This document shows positions 7,395 through 8,920 of a stretch of 8,920 nt of DNA, piece after piece. A model generated the notes under the pieces. The model did not search any database and was not told where the DNA came from. It worked only from the letters and a program-made list of their open reading frames with translations. Origin of the DNA: DATKZB01 sp035528235. GTDB lineage: Bacteria; Planctomycetota; Phycisphaerae; FEN-1346. Within the stretch, counting starts at the first letter, position 1, and every line of letters begins with the position of its first letter. Location of the stretch: NCBI GenBank assembly GCA_035528235.1, contig DATKZB010000340.1, positions 1-8,920 on the forward strand. The letters run 5' to 3'. The translations under genes and the position numbers were made by a program.

Positions 7395-8920
7395 TTACTC
7401 GCTCGTGACCTTGACCTGGGCGACGTACGCGGCCTCCCACGACCAGTCGGTGGGCTGGTTGACGATCTCGACGGTGGCGGTCTTGCCGGCCAGGGGCGAG
7501 AGGTCGACCTGGACGGTGTCCCACTTGCCGGGTTCGTCGCCGGAGTTGACCGCGACGGTCTTCTTGAGGAGTTCCTTGCCGTCGGCCCTGACCAGCAGGT
7601 CGAAGTCGCCGCGCGGGTCGTTCGCCACGACGATGGCGAGCGTCGTCTTCTTGCCGGCGGGGACCTCGATCTTCCGCGAGAGGGTGCACCCGACGTCGCG
7701 GTTGAGGGGATGGACGAGGAGGACGTTCTTCTTGCCGCCCCAGTCCTCGCGCAGGCCGGGGTCCATGTCGGGCCCGCAGTCCTTGACGGTCCAGCCGGGG
7801 ATGACCTTCTCGGCGGCGGCCTTGACGTCGATGCTGCCGCCGGCGTCGACCTTCCGGGCGGCGGTAATCCGGGCCATCTCCTCGTCGGTGAACGTCGAGT
7901 CGGCGATGGGGCCGGGTTCCCAGCACGCCTCGAGTGTCGTGGGTTTCGGCTCCAGGACGGGGATGACGAAGACCTCCTCGCCGTCGGCGTCTTTCTCGAT
8001 TCTCCCGCCGGCCTGCTCGACGGCCTGGCGGCCCAGTTTCTCGCACACGCTGATCAGCGTGGGGAAGTTGTACGGCGTGTGGCTGAACTTGTCCTCAAGC
8101 TTGAGGGCCGACGTGTACGTCTCGGGCAGTTTCTCGAACCCGATGGTGGTGAACAGGACCCCCGCGGCGCTCGACGGGTTGCAGTCGGAATCCTGGCCAC
8201 ACCGGCACGAGATGACGATCGTCCGGTCGGGGTCGCGCCGGCCGTACAGGACGCCCATGACGACGTAGGCGCCGTTGATCTTGGCGTCGATGTTGAAGTC
8301 GCCCTTGTCGCAGGAGAAGCGGCGGTAGGCGGGGTTCTTCTGGTACTTCTCCTCGATGAGGGCCCAGGTTTTCTGCCAGTCGTCGGGGTTCTCCTTGAAC
8401 CACCGCAGCGTGTCGCGGATGCACTCGGCGTACTGGCTGCCGGCGGGGATGCACTTCAGGCCCGCCTCGACGATTCTCACCGGGTCGGTCTCGAAGAAGG
8501 CCTCGGCGTACATGCCGCCGAAGAACTGGCCGCCGTACAGACCGTCGCCGTAGTTCATGAGGCGTCCGAACTTCTCGCCCAGGGCGATGACCGTGTTAGG
8601 CAGCCCGGGGGCGATGAGGCCCGAGTAGTCGGACTCGATCTGGTAGTCGATGTCGTCGGCGTGCCGGTTGAACTTCGGGTGGCCCGAGTCGGGCGGGGCG
8701 ATGCCCTTGCGGAGGTTGTTGCGCCCCTCCGCGTTCGCGTGCCACAGGTTGTACCCCGAGTTGGCGAAGTCGATGCCCGCCTGGCGGATCGTGCAGTCCA
8801 GGCCGTGCTGCTCCAGGGTCCTGAGGAAGGTCATCTCGACGTAGATATCATCCTGGTTGAACTGGTTGATCGTGCCGGGGTTCCACTTCGGCATCTTGTC
8901 CGCGGGGATAATGGTGCCCT
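7395..8920 (-). CDS. ADP-ribosylglycohydrolase (ARH/DraG) family protein with C-terminal beta domain (N-terminus cut off)
   Basis: The frame is open from the window edge to TAA at 7395 (507 residues visible). An internal ATG at 8894 exists, but in-frame coding (GTIIPADK) continues upstream, so the true start lies outside. ARH enzymes are all-helical hydrolases with a two-metal site that cleave ADP-ribose-type glycosidic bonds. Visible family marks, numbered from the first complete codon in the window, are NQDDIYVEMTFLRTLEQHG (Asp23, Asp24; the usual first metal motif is DDT), a second acidic stretch DDIDYQIESD (from about 88), MNYGDGLYGGQFFGGMYA, and CGQDSDCNPSSAAGVL (Asp243, Asp245; the usual second motif is DxDT). 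From about residue 375 a separate region rich in predicted strands (RKIEVPAGKKTTLAIVVAND onward) resembles a jelly-roll or carbohydrate-binding fold. Family membership is solid; the substrate is not known and need not be ADP-ribose. Confidence 0.85.
   Translation of the reverse strand, partial: GTIIPADKMPKWNPGTINQFNQDDIYVEMTFLRTLEQHGLDCTIRQAGIDFANSGYNLWHANAEGRNNLRKGIAPPDSGHPKFNRHADDIDYQIESDYSGLIAPGLPNTVIALGEKFGRLMNYGDGLYGGQFFGGMYAEAFFETDPVRIVEAGLKCIPAGSQYAECIRDTLRWFKENPDDWQKTWALIEEKYQKNPAYRRFSCDKGDFNIDAKINGAYVVMGVLYGRRDPDRTIVISCRCGQDSDCNPSSAAGVLFTTIGFEKLPETYTSALKLEDKFSHTPYNFPTLISVCEKLGRQAVEQAGGRIEKDADGEEVFVIPVLEPKPTTLEACWEPGPIADSTFTDEEMARITAARKVDAGGSIDVKAAAEKVIPGWTVKDCGPDMDPGLREDWGGKKNVLLVHPLNRDVGCTLSRKIEVPAGKKTTLAIVVANDPRGDFDLLVRADGKELLKKTVAVNSGDEPGKWDTVQVDLSPLAGKTATVEIVNQPTDWSWEAAYVAQVKVTSE

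Noticed and set aside
7387..7401. CGAGT-GTCTT-ACTCG hairpin at the stop codon of the ARH-family gene
   Set aside because: A stem of only 5 bp with no U-tract is too weak to call a terminator and could be chance.
7318..8268. Plus-strand open frame of 316 codons beginning in the purine-rich repeat
   Set aside because: It starts inside the repeat (SLRSLRILRVLCV is repeat translation) and then runs antisense to the ARH-family gene.

Overview
This window is GC-rich, densely coding bacterial DNA. I see four protein genes and three short intergenic regions, with no RNA genes, CRISPR array or insertion sequence. The most likely source is a member of the Planctomycetota, perhaps a Phycisphaerae-like lineage. 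That is an inference from the style of the secreted proteins (transglutaminase-like, six-hairpin glycosidase-like, ADP-ribosylglycohydrolase with a beta-rich tail) and from a SecA carrying extra insertions. No marker in the window proves it.

Layout. Positions 1-2649 (minus) hold most of secA, the ATPase of the general secretion pathway; its C-terminal end is cut off by the window edge. Positions 2650-2972 are a divergent control region. It holds a well-formed sigma70-type promoter for secA (TTGACG, 17-nt spacer, TATACT), a TATAAT box for the opposite gene, and several palindromes in the roughly 180-nt secA leader. Positions 2973-4778 (plus) encode an exported transglutaminase-like protein with a Cys-His-Asp arrangement and a helical-repeat C-terminus. 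Positions 4779-4978 lie between convergent genes and contain two inverted copies of a REP-like palindrome whose stems differ by a compensatory base-pair change.

Positions 4979-7228 (minus) encode a secreted glycosidase-like protein of the six-hairpin type, most likely starting at a TTG codon. Positions 7229-7394 are a spacer dominated by a purine-rich inverted repeat with units of about 10 bp. Positions 7395-8920 (minus) encode an ADP-ribosylglycohydrolase-family protein with a C-terminal beta-sandwich-like extension; its N-terminus is cut by the window edge.

How the genes relate. secA is a housekeeping gene. The transglutaminase-like and glycosidase-like proteins have export signals and would be SecA clients in the general sense only; I see no evidence of a dedicated secretion system. 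The two downstream minus-strand genes lie in the same direction with a 166-bp repeat-filled gap, so co-transcription is possible but unproven. I do not see a clear new multi-gene system. The points most worth following are the cysteine-rich insertion in SecA, the covarying palindrome pair, the purine-rich inverted repeat, and the pairing of an ARH-family protein with a glycosidase-like protein.
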